A DNA stretch of 5,344 nucleotides from DMER64 sp041654355 (GCA_041654355.1 JBAZDQ010000095.1:1-5344), one strand, 5' to 3'; shown: positions 1-3,840, counted from the first letter of the stretch. Made by a program: numbers and translations. The notes: a model not told the origin generated them from the letters alone.

Positions 1-77
1 CAGAATGACCCGTTTTCATCTTCTGATTCTTCGGGATGCATAACATCCCACATTGTCATGAATTCAATCGTTTTCAT
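1..77 (-). CDS. Partial small acidic protein, unknown function (C-terminus off the left edge)
   Basis: The gene reads leftward from an ATG at 77-75 and is still open at base 1, so only its first 25 residues are seen. It begins MKTIEFMTMWDVMHPEESED and is rich in Met and acidic residues, with no recognisable domain. An AGGTGA ribosome-binding site lies just upstream, inside the end of the zinc-ribbon gene, and the two genes overlap by 14 nt, so translation is probably coupled. The ribosome-binding site and the operon position are the main support for this being a gene. I do not recognise the family. Confidence 0.55.
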   Translation of the reverse strand, partial: MKTIEFMTMWDVMHPEESEDENGSF

Positions 78-204
78 ATTTCTTCACCTTTTCAAATCCG
101 CAGTTTTTGCATTTGTATACTTTTACAAGGCATCGTGCCAGGTCTTCATAAGAGACAGTTCGGTAGTTCATACGACAGAAACACCAGTCACAGTATTCTG
201 TCAT
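64..204 (-). CDS. 46-aa zinc-ribbon mini-protein
   Basis: This short gene encodes a 46-residue protein with two Cys pairs, C5/C8 (YCDWC) and C32/C35 (YKCKNCGFEK), plus extra Cys at 10 and 25. The second pair in its basic, aromatic setting is typical of a zinc-ribbon knuckle, so the protein probably binds one zinc ion; the role could be nucleic-acid or protein binding. The ATG at 204-202 follows a GGTGGG ribosome-binding site. Its first 17 nt overlap the end of the preceding 45-aa gene, and its own end overlaps the next gene by 14 nt. The zinc-ribbon call comes from visible motifs; the precise family is unknown. Confidence 0.7.
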   Translation of the reverse strand: MTEYCDWCFCRMNYRTVSYEDLARCLVKVYKCKNCGFEKVKKYEND

Positions 205-325
205 TTCTATCCCACCATAGGAGTCTTTCATAGACTTCGATACTGTCAGGCAATTCTGTTCTTTTTATTGGTTTGTCGATGTGCAGCATTCTGCCATCCC
301 ATAACCAGTCGTCTGTGCAGTTCAT
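188..325 (-). CDS. 45-aa protein of unknown function
   Basis: The frame runs from an ATG at 325-323 to a TGA at 190-188 and gives a 45-aa protein rich in Trp and charged residues, including WLWDGRM near the N-terminus and ERLLWWDRND near the C-terminus. The frame stays open upstream as far as 403, but I chose the ATG that sits one base after the stop of the preceding gene because a GAGG ribosome-binding site (338-335 on the complement) is spaced about 9 nt from it. The upstream extension would lie entirely inside the 65-aa gene. The next gene overlaps its end by 17 nt. No domain is recognisable. Confidence 0.6.
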   Translation of the reverse strand: MNCTDDWLWDGRMLHIDKPIKRTELPDSIEVYERLLWWDRNDRIL

Positions 326-326
326 G

Positions 327-524
327 TTACCAATCCTCGTTGAATGTGGTTCTCCACCATCCCTCAATGGGTATGGCGGTGAATTCATTGTGCAAGTTTT
401 CAAGTGTCAGTCTTAGTAATGCCTTGGTATGGCTGAAACTGTTGCCTTCAACCTCTACTTTGATATTACTGTAGTTTGGGAGGGCTATTATGCCCCCTAA
501 TCGAATTGCTGTCATGTTTTTCAT
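327..524 (-). CDS. 65-aa conserved-looking virus-type protein
   Basis: The protein starts MKNMTAIRLGG and has a short hydrophobic strand followed by LPNYSNIKVEVEG. From memory this resembles small phage and archaeal proteins with an NYxNIxxEVEG-like segment followed by a helix. A predicted helix (SHTKALLRLTLENLHNEF) follows, and the tail is WWRTTFNEDW. The alpha/beta pattern looks like a real small fold. The ATG at 524 and a second ATG at 515 are both possible; an AAAGATGA sequence upstream fits the second slightly better. It is preceded by the 29-aa membrane peptide gene and followed one base later by the 45-aa gene. The function is unknown, and the family resemblance is recalled, not computed. 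Confidence 0.65.
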   Translation of the reverse strand: MKNMTAIRLGGIIALPNYSNIKVEVEGNSFSHTKALLRLTLENLHNEFTAIPIEGWWRTTFNEDW

Positions 525-545
525 CTTTGAATAAACATTGTCATG

Positions 546-635
546 TTATGATACCACCATTGCTGCGAGACCAACATATGATACGATGAACCACCCAACA
601 AGGATGGTTATGGCTGTTCTTGGTTTGATATACAT
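546..635 (-). CDS. 29-aa single-span membrane peptide
   Basis: This is the first gene of the leftward operon. It encodes 29 residues: a basic N-terminus (MYIKPR) followed by one hydrophobic segment of roughly 20 residues (about 7-28) that would cross the membrane once, with a small polar tail. The ATG at 635-633 has an AAGGTG ribosome-binding site about 7 nt upstream (648-642 on the complement), and a TATATAAA box lies about 45 nt upstream. That combination is strong support despite the small size. By the positive-inside rule the basic N-terminus should be cytoplasmic. Function is unknown; virus-encoded membrane peptides of this kind include lysis, superinfection-exclusion and host-modulation proteins. 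Confidence 0.6.
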   Translation of the reverse strand: MYIKPRTAITILVGWFIVSYVGLAAMVVS

Positions 636-678
636 TTGAAACACCTTTGTGAATCTGGGGTTTAGGACGTGTACGATG

Positions 679-686
679 TTTATATA
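679..686 (-). promoter_or_regulatory. Archaeal TATA box for the leftward operon
   Basis: The complement reads TATATAAA, preceded by CTGGG in the position of a BRE-like element. A start site about 25 nt downstream would fall near 655-658, giving a leader of about 20 nt that carries the AAGGTG ribosome-binding site of the 29-aa gene. The spacing matches a normal archaeal promoter. Confidence 0.65.
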
Positions 687-706
687 CCCAGATTCGGTTT
701 AAATAA

Positions 707-721
707 AAGAATTAAACGTGG
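707..721. repeat. 15-bp direct repeat, copy 1
   Basis: AAGAATTAAACGTGG occurs here and again, identical and in the same orientation, at 1387-1401. This copy lies about 20 bp upstream of the leftward TATA box. Both copies sit upstream of leftward genes and together they flank the origin-like block, so a shared operator or a recombination or partition site are both possible. Confidence 0.6.
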
Positions 722-804
722 TAACGCCTTTGTTGTGTATGTAACAACAATTGTCACAATCGTGTTAACGGGTAGCAGTGGAAGTATACCCCTATATACC
801 TTTG

Positions 805-817
805 TTTCCACTGGAAA
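805..817. promoter_or_regulatory. ORB-like palindrome 1
   Basis: TTTCCA-C-TGGAAA is a 13-bp palindrome around one central base. Read on the complement it continues as AAACAAAGG, then TATATA, then GGGG. This is close to the archaeal origin recognition box core TTCCAGTGGAAAC with its downstream G-string. The consensus is recalled, not searched. Confidence 0.5.
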
Positions 818-833
818 TCACAGTGTGAATTGC

Positions 834-1010
834 ATGATTAATAATCAATCATTATACATCAATGAATTAATGATTCAATGATTATACATTGATAAAATAG
901 ATGATTATGCCGCCGTGATGATTATATGTTAATTATTGAATGTGTCACACACCCTCCATACGGAGGGGGATCATCACTTAGATCATACATTATACATTCA
1001 TAGATGATTA
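834..1010. repeat. AT-rich short-repeat cluster (iteron-like)
   Basis: ATGATT occurs six times on this strand, starting at 834, 870, 878, 901, 918 and 1004. The longer unit CATTATACAT occurs at 850-859 and 988-997, with a one-base variant GATTATACAT at 880-889. Spacing is irregular, so this is not a CRISPR array. The block is very AT-rich apart from the small GC hairpin at 952-967. It could be initiator-binding iterons or simply a low-complexity unwinding region. Confidence 0.5.
916..977. repeat. Nested dyad with a GC hairpin
   Basis: An outer inverted repeat, GTGATGAT (916-923) and ATCATCAC (970-977), encloses an inner hairpin, CCCTCC (952-957) and GGAGGG (962-967), with a 4-nt loop. A small GTGTCACAC dyad (942-950) lies between. 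The GC hairpin stands out in otherwise AT-rich DNA. It may be a protein-binding or cruciform element of the origin-like block, or a transcript end. Confidence 0.4.
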
Positions 1011-1086
1011 ATGTATGTGCGGCACGTATGATGAATACAACATATAATATTGGGGGTGCATGGGGACATGATTGGACATGGCTACA

Positions 1087-1098
1087 TTTCCACTGGAA
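1087..1098. promoter_or_regulatory. ORB-like palindrome 2
   Basis: TTTCCACTGGAA repeats 12 of the 13 bases of the palindrome at 805-817 and is followed by GGGATGG. The two sites are about 282 bp apart and bracket the AT-rich repeat cluster, with their G-rich flanks pointing outward. Confidence 0.45.
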
Positions 1099-1122
1099 GG
1101 GATGGAGATACTACCCACGAAT

Positions 1123-1139
1123 GATAAAAAAAGAAAGAT
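1123..1139 (-). terminator. T-rich archaeal-type terminator after the zinc-finger gene
   Basis: On the complement, about 30-45 nt beyond the stop codon of the leftward gene at 1170, the sequence reads TCTTTCTTTTTTT. Runs of T alone commonly end transcription in archaea. I see no convincing stem before it. Confidence 0.4.
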
Positions 1140-1169
1140 TAGTCATCCCCGGTCCCGTGCTTCTCCAGA

Positions 1170-1367
1170 CTATTCTTCCGAAAGTCCGAAGACCGAGTCC
1201 TGGCATGCTTGGCACATACCACTGATGCTATACTCACGCTTGGATAACTCATCTCTGAACTCCCCCACTGGCTTGCCACAGCATGGGCAGAGGTGTTGTT
1301 TGACTCGCTGTGCTGCCTTTGGCATTGCTCTGAATGCAGGCTTGTTGAGGTCTGGCATTGTCTTCAT
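1170..1367 (-). CDS. 65-aa CPCC/CQAC zinc-finger virus protein
   Basis: The protein has a basic N-terminal half (about residues 9-25) followed by a clear four-Cys zinc module: CPCCGKP (C27, C29, C30), then EFRDELSKREYSISGMCQACQD with C52 and C55. The arrangement CPxCGxP...FRD..S..E..ISG.CQ.CQD is one I recognise from small uncharacterised phage proteins, so its presence points to a virus or provirus. The exact role is unknown; zinc-dependent binding of nucleic acid or a protein partner is an inference. I chose ATG 1367 because GTGAT lies about 6 nt upstream; ATG 1358 and a TTG at 1388 are alternatives. It stands alone between two non-coding blocks, and a 15-bp repeat lies just upstream at 1387. 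Confidence 0.75.
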   Translation of the reverse strand: MKTMPDLNKPAFRAMPKAAQRVKQHLCPCCGKPVGEFRDELSKREYSISGMCQACQDSVFGLSEE

Positions 1368-1386
1368 GATAATCACTGTAAGATAC

Positions 1387-1401
1387 AAGAATTAAACGTG
1401 G
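1387..1401. repeat. 15-bp direct repeat, copy 2
   Basis: AAGAATTAAACGTGG is identical to 707-721. Here it lies 20-34 bp upstream of the ATG of the leftward zinc-finger gene. On the complement it contains TTTAATTC, which could be a weak TATA element, so this copy may be part of the promoter or operator. Confidence 0.6.
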
Positions 1402-1410
1402 CTCGTGTGT

Positions 1411-1505
1411 GATCCTGCTCGATCAACCGATTGCACGAAGCATCAGCGAGTCTTGTAAGAGCAGGGTGTGAGCCCTCAGTCAAAATTTTTCAAATTTTTA
1501 TTTTC
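1411..1505 (+). ncRNA. Possible small structured RNA followed by T-tracts
   Basis: A long-range stem can form between CCTGCTC (1414-1420) and GAGCAGG (1459-1465), extendable by two pairs including one G-U. A competing local hairpin, AGGGT (1463-1467) with GCCCT (1472-1476) around a GTGA tetraloop, lies just before T-tracts (TTTTT at 1485-1489 and 1495-1499, TTTT at 1501-1504), as expected of an archaeal transcript end. CTTGTAA at about 1452-1458 looks like a tRNA-Thr anticodon loop, but its stem, the D arm and the T arm do not form. No clear promoter is seen. It may equally be a terminator or an operator. Confidence 0.25.
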
Positions 1506-1511
1506 GGGTGG

Positions 1512-1537
1512 TGTTTACTCATAGACATTCGTAAACA
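1512..1537. repeat. Inverted repeat TGTTTAC / GTAAACA
   Basis: Perfect 7-bp arms at 1512-1518 and 1531-1537 surround a 12-bp centre. The element sits between two A/T-tract blocks (1482-1505 and 1551-1574), upstream of the rightward promoter. A dimeric regulator site is the simplest reading; a boundary hairpin is the alternative. Confidence 0.45.
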
Positions 1538-1547
1538 TTAGCCCCCA

Positions 1548-1576
1548 CTGAAAAAATTTTAATTTTAAAATTTCAG
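1548..1576. repeat. AT-rich dyad CTGAAA ... TTTCAG upstream of the TATA box
   Basis: CTGAAA (1548-1553) and TTTCAG (1571-1576) flank a pure A/T stretch that itself contains TTTTAA / TTAAAA. The dyad ends 14 bp upstream of the rightward TATA box, where archaeal activators often bind. The A-tracts also suggest bent DNA. Confidence 0.35.
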
Positions 1577-1590
1577 GTCAAATAAATACA

Positions 1591-1598
1591 AATATATA
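1591..1598 (+). promoter_or_regulatory. Archaeal TATA box for the rightward operon
   Basis: AATATATA is preceded by AT-rich BRE-like sequence. A start about 25 nt downstream falls near 1620, inside the tandem dyads. This leaves a leader of about 45 nt before the GGGGTGA ribosome-binding site and ATG at 1666. The 8-mer TATATACC here (1593-1600) also occurs at 681-688 and 793-800. Confidence 0.65.
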
Positions 1599-1602
1599 CC
1601 AT

Positions 1603-1641
1603 TGAATACAATTTGTATTCATGCAAGTGAATTTGCATGAA
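1603..1641 (+). promoter_or_regulatory. Tandem palindromic operators at the rightward transcription start
   Basis: Two perfect dyads sit end to end just downstream of the TATA box. The first is TGAATACAA-T-TTGTATTCA at 1603-1621, with 9-bp arms and a 1-bp centre. The second has arms TTCATGCAA (1618-1626) and TTGCATGAA (1633-1641) around 6 bp. They overlap by 4 bp and cover the expected start site, the classic position for a repressor that blocks RNA polymerase. In the transcript the second could also form a hairpin about 14 nt before the ribosome-binding site. Confidence 0.6.
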
Positions 1642-1665
1642 GAAGTGTATAAACGGGGTGAGTCA

Positions 1666-1758
1666 ATGAAACGGCCTCGGGAATCGTGGTCAGCGTTTAT
1701 TGAACGGCTCATGGACATGTTTGAGGAATCAAAGGCGGAGATGAATGATGGAAGATAA
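1666..1758 (+). CDS. 30-aa leader peptide of the rightward operon
   Basis: The 30-residue frame starts at an ATG with an excellent GGGGTGA ribosome-binding site (1655-1661, 4-nt spacing). It begins MKRPRESW and continues with an amphipathic helix-like stretch of alternating acidic and hydrophobic residues. It is the first gene after the operator-bearing promoter and ends 14 nt inside the start of the next gene, so the two are probably coupled. Function is unknown. It could be a true micro-protein or a leader whose translation opens the downstream gene. The strong ribosome-binding site is the main support. Confidence 0.55.
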   Translation: MKRPRESWSAFIERLMDMFEESKAEMNDGR

Positions 1759-2158
1759 GACGTATAATGTGGACATGTCGTATCCCCGTGTTGCTGCACT
1801 ATTACGGCGTGAGTATGCTGGTATGGATTGTATGGGTATGATACTGGAGAAATGCATATCTGTGACCCCACAGGGTATCATGCAACAGTTTGAGAGGTTA
1901 CTAAAAGATACGGAGAAAGATTGTGGCATACTTGAAGTGAATGGAAAGTGCGTTGGGACTGTGGCGAACATTGAGTTTGAAGTCGATACGGACAGATGTG
2001 AAGGATTTGAGGAGTTTGTTAAAATGATGCGTGAAGCAGCAGAAAAAGAGAAAGTGATTCTAAAATATTGCCCGTTTGACAACACCCGTGGGTGCATACG
2101 GGGGGGCGTGTGGATTGTTAAGCAAATTGAGCATGAAACTTGTTTTGAAACCGTATAA
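1745..2158 (+). CDS. 137-aa protein of unknown function, Cys-rich C-terminus
   Basis: This is the second gene of the rightward operon. The N-terminal half is helical (PRVAALLRREYAGM near the start, then MQQFERLLKD around 46-55). A short beta-like segment follows (LEVNGKCVGTVANIEFEVD), then a charged helix (EEFVKMMREAAEKEK, 89-103) and a Cys-containing tail with C109 (YCPFD), C117 and C133. The tail could bind metal, but the spacing matches no zinc finger I know. ATG 1745 and ATG 1748 are both possible; GGAG at 1737-1740 favours the second by spacing. The ORF is intact and its composition looks like coding sequence. I do not recognise the family. Confidence 0.8.
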   Translation: MMEDKTYNVDMSYPRVAALLRREYAGMDCMGMILEKCISVTPQGIMQQFERLLKDTEKDCGILEVNGKCVGTVANIEFEVDTDRCEGFEEFVKMMREAAEKEKVILKYCPFDNTRGCIRGGVWIVKQIEHETCFETV

Positions 2159-2315
2159 ACCAAAATTAATGGCCGGGTATGCCAGGCATGGTCTTCTGAA
2201 CTTGGGAGGTGCCTTAGGATTGAACCGGTCCTTGAACACGAACACGTTGAAAAAACACAGCGAGCAAAGACATACAGGGACGATGGTAGTAAAATCCCCC
2301 CACAGGTGGTGTAAA
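2159..2315. other. 157-bp spacer with an open frame, possibly an N-terminal extension
   Basis: This is the only gap of any size within the rightward operon. The frame of the following Cys-rich gene stays open through it, back to an ATG at 2133 (MKLVLKPYKPK...) and an ATG at 2169. Neither ATG has a convincing ribosome-binding site. The translation is basic and rich in Asn, Leu and Gly, with no fold signature. It is either an extended N-terminus, an unrecognised small gene or a decayed segment. Confidence 0.35.
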
Positions 2316-2582
2316 ATGGCAATTAAAAAAGTAACAGTAAAGTTTGACTCTTGCAGGGATTGCCCGGTTATGATGTATAGTGGGTGTGAATATGCTGTTG
2401 ATTGTGGGATGTCTGCATCATGCCCGCTGGGCGACTCTACCATGATGAACCGCTATACCGACATAAAATCGCCTGCTAATGGTGGTGTGGTAACCATGGT
2501 TGACACAATTGCAAATACACCGATTCCGAGGTCTCTGCAGTATCGCGATGCAGATCGCAAAGGGGATGAAAATGGCTGTTAA
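2316..2582 (+). CDS. 88-aa Cys-rich (CRDCP...CPLGD) protein
   Basis: The protein has a short beta strand (IKKVTVKFDS) and then Cys at 13, 16, 24, 30 and 36 in the order CRDCP, GCEY, DCGM, CPLGD. From memory, small phage and prokaryotic proteins share this layout: a CxxCP opening, an inner Cys and a closing CPL motif, probably zinc-binding. The C-terminal half (about 41-88) is polar and lacks a motif. The ATG at 2316 is chosen because AGGTGGTG lies directly upstream; the frame remains open to 2133, so a longer 149-aa form cannot be ruled out. Its last 11 nt overlap the next gene, another Cys-rich protein. Confidence 0.72.
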   Translation: MAIKKVTVKFDSCRDCPVMMYSGCEYAVDCGMSASCPLGDSTMMNRYTDIKSPANGGVVTMVDTIANTPIPRSLQYRDADRKGDENGC

Positions 2583-2742
2583 TCGGAATGAAAAGGTTAT
2601 AAGTCCGGAAGTGAAGCGTGCGAAGCGCCTGTCTGCATGCAATGCATGTGAAGTCCGGACGTTCAAGGACGGGATGTTGGTATGCAAGGATGTATGGAAG
2701 AAGACTGCTGAACTGCTGGTGTGCCCCCGAAAACGGTGGTAA
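2572..2742 (+). CDS. 56-aa zinc-ribbon protein ending CPRKRW
   Basis: A basic N-terminal helix (PEVKRAKRLSA) leads into C23/C26 (CNAC), C38 (VCKD) and C51 (VCPRKRW). The pattern RL..C..C...G..C......CP..RW resembles small phage Cys-rich proteins that end in CPLGRW, as I recall them, and probably coordinates one zinc. The ATG at 2572 has an AGGGGATGA ribosome-binding site; an in-frame extension back to 2500 would lie wholly inside the upstream gene and is not preferred. It overlaps the upstream gene by 11 nt and is followed 1 nt later by the coiled-coil gene. The role is unknown; a DNA- or protein-binding adaptor is a guess. Confidence 0.72.
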   Translation: MAVNRNEKVISPEVKRAKRLSACNACEVRTFKDGMLVCKDVWKKTAELLVCPRKRW

Positions 2743-2743
2743 C

Positions 2744-2980
2744 ATGTCGTGTAAAACCGATTTGGTGGCAGAAATTATGGAAGGGCTGGATGAAGACCTA
2801 ATTTTTGACTTGGCGTGGCATTTGCTTGCGAAGTTGCCATTACCGGTGTTAAAACACCTGGAGCACCTGGAAGTGCAGAACTATACACTGAAAGAGTCAA
2901 ATGAGAGTCTCCGGGCTCGGATAAAACTGTATGAACTGCAATATGGTATTATTGGGGTAGGAAATGACAAAAAAGATTGA
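2744..2980 (+). CDS. 78-aa helical, coiled-coil protein
   Basis: The protein appears almost all alpha-helical. Residues 6-36 form an acidic then hydrophobic helical region (AEIMEGLDEDLIFDLAWHLL), and residues about 37-67 have a heptad-like spacing of Leu/Val (LKHLEHLEVQNYTLKESNES and following), as in a short coiled coil. It may be a dimer or a partner-binding subunit. The ATG at 2744 has GGTGGT 4 nt upstream. Its end overlaps the next gene by 17 nt. No catalytic motif or membrane segment is present and the family is not recognised. Confidence 0.72.
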   Translation: MSCKTDLVAEIMEGLDEDLIFDLAWHLLAKLPLPVLKHLEHLEVQNYTLKESNESLRARIKLYELQYGIIGVGNDKKD

Positions 2981-3290
2981 ATTGCATGGTTCGAAACCCG
3001 GTCCCGCGTGTCCTGCCTACCACCGGCACAAGAACCGGGAACACTGCCAGAAGGCCAAATGCCGCTACTACCACAACCACCGGGTATCCCCAGTCATTCC
3101 AGGGGGCGGCGAAGCCATTGAAGTGGACTATGATGAGAACATGAACGCGATGAGCGTGAAACATCCAAAAGTGTTCTTTGGTGGGAAAGAGTTCTTTGAA
3201 GAGTTTGAAGAGTGTGCCTGGCACTGTGTGAAGTACGACGAACCGTCGAAATACGTGGATCTGCCCTGGGAGTTAGAATGGACCGTTTAA
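2964..3290 (+). CDS. 108-aa Cys/His-rich protein
   Basis: The N-terminal 40 residues are basic and packed with potential metal ligands: C16, H20, H22, H27, C28, C33, H37 and H39 (CPAYHRHKNREHCQKAKC...YHNH). This is suggestive of a non-canonical zinc finger that binds nucleic acid. A Gly-rich linker (PGGGE, 46-50) leads to an acidic C-terminal domain with AWHCVKYD (C84, C88) and PWELEWTV at the end. The opposite charges of the two halves suggest a two-part protein. The ATG at 2964 follows GGGGTAGG. The gene overlaps its neighbours by 17 and 13 nt. The exact fold is unknown. Confidence 0.75.
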   Translation: MTKKIELHGSKPGPACPAYHRHKNREHCQKAKCRYYHNHRVSPVIPGGGEAIEVDYDENMNAMSVKHPKVFFGGKEFFEEFEECAWHCVKYDEPSKYVDLPWELEWTV

Positions 3291-3601
3291 ATGTGGATTT
3301 CAAGATTGATGGCATTGAAAAGGCTGCTGGAGAGTTTTCTGATGAGTTTATCACCCATCTTTTTGATAACAACGAAGTTGTGGTAAACCAGACCTATCGT
3401 GCCCGTATGTTCTTGAAATTTATCAACGAGATTTATAAAATCCACAAAAATGATTATGGCAAGAAGTCCCCGGTTGATATGACCATGCAGTTTGTGCAGC
3501 ACCCGAAACTGGGTGCGATGTTCCTGGTGAAGGTTGGTGGACACACATATGGGCTGTGCCCTACAAAATTGGTAGAAGATGCCATGGAGGTGTCTGATTG
3601 A
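3278..3601 (+). CDS. 107-aa protein of unknown function
   Basis: The protein opens with a beta strand (MDRLNVDFKIDG), continues with helices (EFSDEFITHLFDNNE, then TYRARMFLKFINEIYKIHKN around 39-58) and ends with beta-like segments (GAMFLVKVGGHTYGL, 79-93) and an acidic tail. This looks like a compact alpha/beta domain, but I cannot name it. The frame is open back to 3212, inside the previous gene; ATG 3278 is chosen for the GGGAG ribosome-binding site 4-8 nt upstream. It overlaps the previous gene by 13 nt. Near its end it carries the GGAGGTG ribosome-binding site of the next gene. Confidence 0.75.
   Translation: MDRLNVDFKIDGIEKAAGEFSDEFITHLFDNNEVVVNQTYRARMFLKFINEIYKIHKNDYGKKSPVDMTMQFVQHPKLGAMFLVKVGGHTYGLCPTKLVEDAMEVSD
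3586..3592 (+). promoter_or_regulatory. Ribosome-binding site that fixes a TTG start
   Basis: GGAGGTG is a near-perfect Shine-Dalgarno sequence, placed 5 nt before TTG at 3598, which overlaps the TGA stop of the upstream gene. No ATG lies at a suitable distance in that frame, so this site decides for the TTG start. Confidence 0.7.
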
Positions 3602-3840
3602 ACCAGGAGGCCCTGTTGTTAGAGATGGAACGGATTAGGGGGACCGCCCCCGGGGTTTCTGTTCGTTACCTCCTCGAGTACGCGGGGAAGCCCGAATATC
3701 CTGAACTCACTGCATTGGAGATAGAGGGGAGGCGACGGATCAGGACAGCGGTTTCAAAAACCCTGCATTTGGCTGGGTATGTGCGCAGAACTCCAAAATC
3801 AACGTATTGGCTGGCGCCGGGGTCTGATGAGTTTAAATGA
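3598..3840 (+). CDS. 80-aa winged-helix-like DNA-binding protein (paralogue A)
   Basis: Residues 1-12 and 22-30 look helical, residues 38-61 form a likely recognition-helix region (RRRIRTAVSKTLHLAGYVRR), and TYWLAP near 69-74 fits a terminal wing strand. This is the layout of a small winged helix-turn-helix domain. It aligns with the next gene over nearly its full length, including YPxL, SKT and G-Y/F-VR, so the two are tandem paralogues. The start is TTG, supported by a perfect ribosome-binding site. The stop overlaps the next ATG by 4 nt. It is a candidate regulator of the operon's dyad operators; that role is an inference. Confidence 0.72.
   Translation: MNQEALLLEMERIRGTAPGVSVRYLLEYAGKPEYPELTALEIEGRRRIRTAVSKTLHLAGYVRRTPKSTYWLAPGSDEFK

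Larger units (their letters stand above)
775..1101. other. Candidate archaeal replication origin
   Basis: No accepted gene overlaps this block. It contains a near-consensus origin-recognition-box palindrome at 805-817 (TTTCCACTGGAAA) and a second at 1087-1098 (TTTCCACTGGAA). A half site lies at 776-783 (CAGTGGAA). On the complement the first palindrome reads into GGAAACAAAGG and then GGGG, resembling the core and G-string of known Orc1/Cdc6 ORBs as I recall them. The second has GGG on its other, outward side, so the two elements face in opposite ways around an AT-rich centre (about 820-1060), which would be the unwinding element. Operons on either side mostly read away from it. No orc1/cdc6 gene is seen here, so a host-encoded or distant initiator is assumed. 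Confidence 0.5.

Noticed and set aside
36..474. Rightward open frames opposite the leftward small-gene operon
   Set aside because: The leftward genes have a promoter, ribosome-binding sites, coupled overlaps and a zinc-ribbon motif. The opposite frames have none of these.
669..881. A rightward 70-codon open frame with a hydrophobic segment
   Set aside because: It starts at a non-ATG codon with no ribosome-binding site, covers the TATA box, a direct repeat and the ORB-like palindrome, and its translation is compositionally poor.
834..1010. A CRISPR array
   Set aside because: The repeated units are only 6-10 bp, unevenly spaced and not separated by spacers of constant length, and no cas gene is present.
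1004..1395. Two rightward open frames across the origin-like block and the leftward zinc-finger gene
   Set aside because: Neither has a ribosome-binding site. One lies antisense to the well-supported zinc-finger gene, and the other covers the second ORB-like site and AT-rich repeats.
1411..1480. A tRNA-Thr-like gene (CTTGTAA anticodon-loop look)
   Set aside because: The anticodon stem does not pair properly, there is no D arm, no GGTTC-type T arm and no acceptor stem. It is kept only as a possible structured RNA.
1729..2443. Long leftward open frames opposite the first rightward genes
   Set aside because: They are antisense to coupled genes with good ribosome-binding sites; their Ser/Pro/Cys/Phe-rich translations are typical of antisense shadows.
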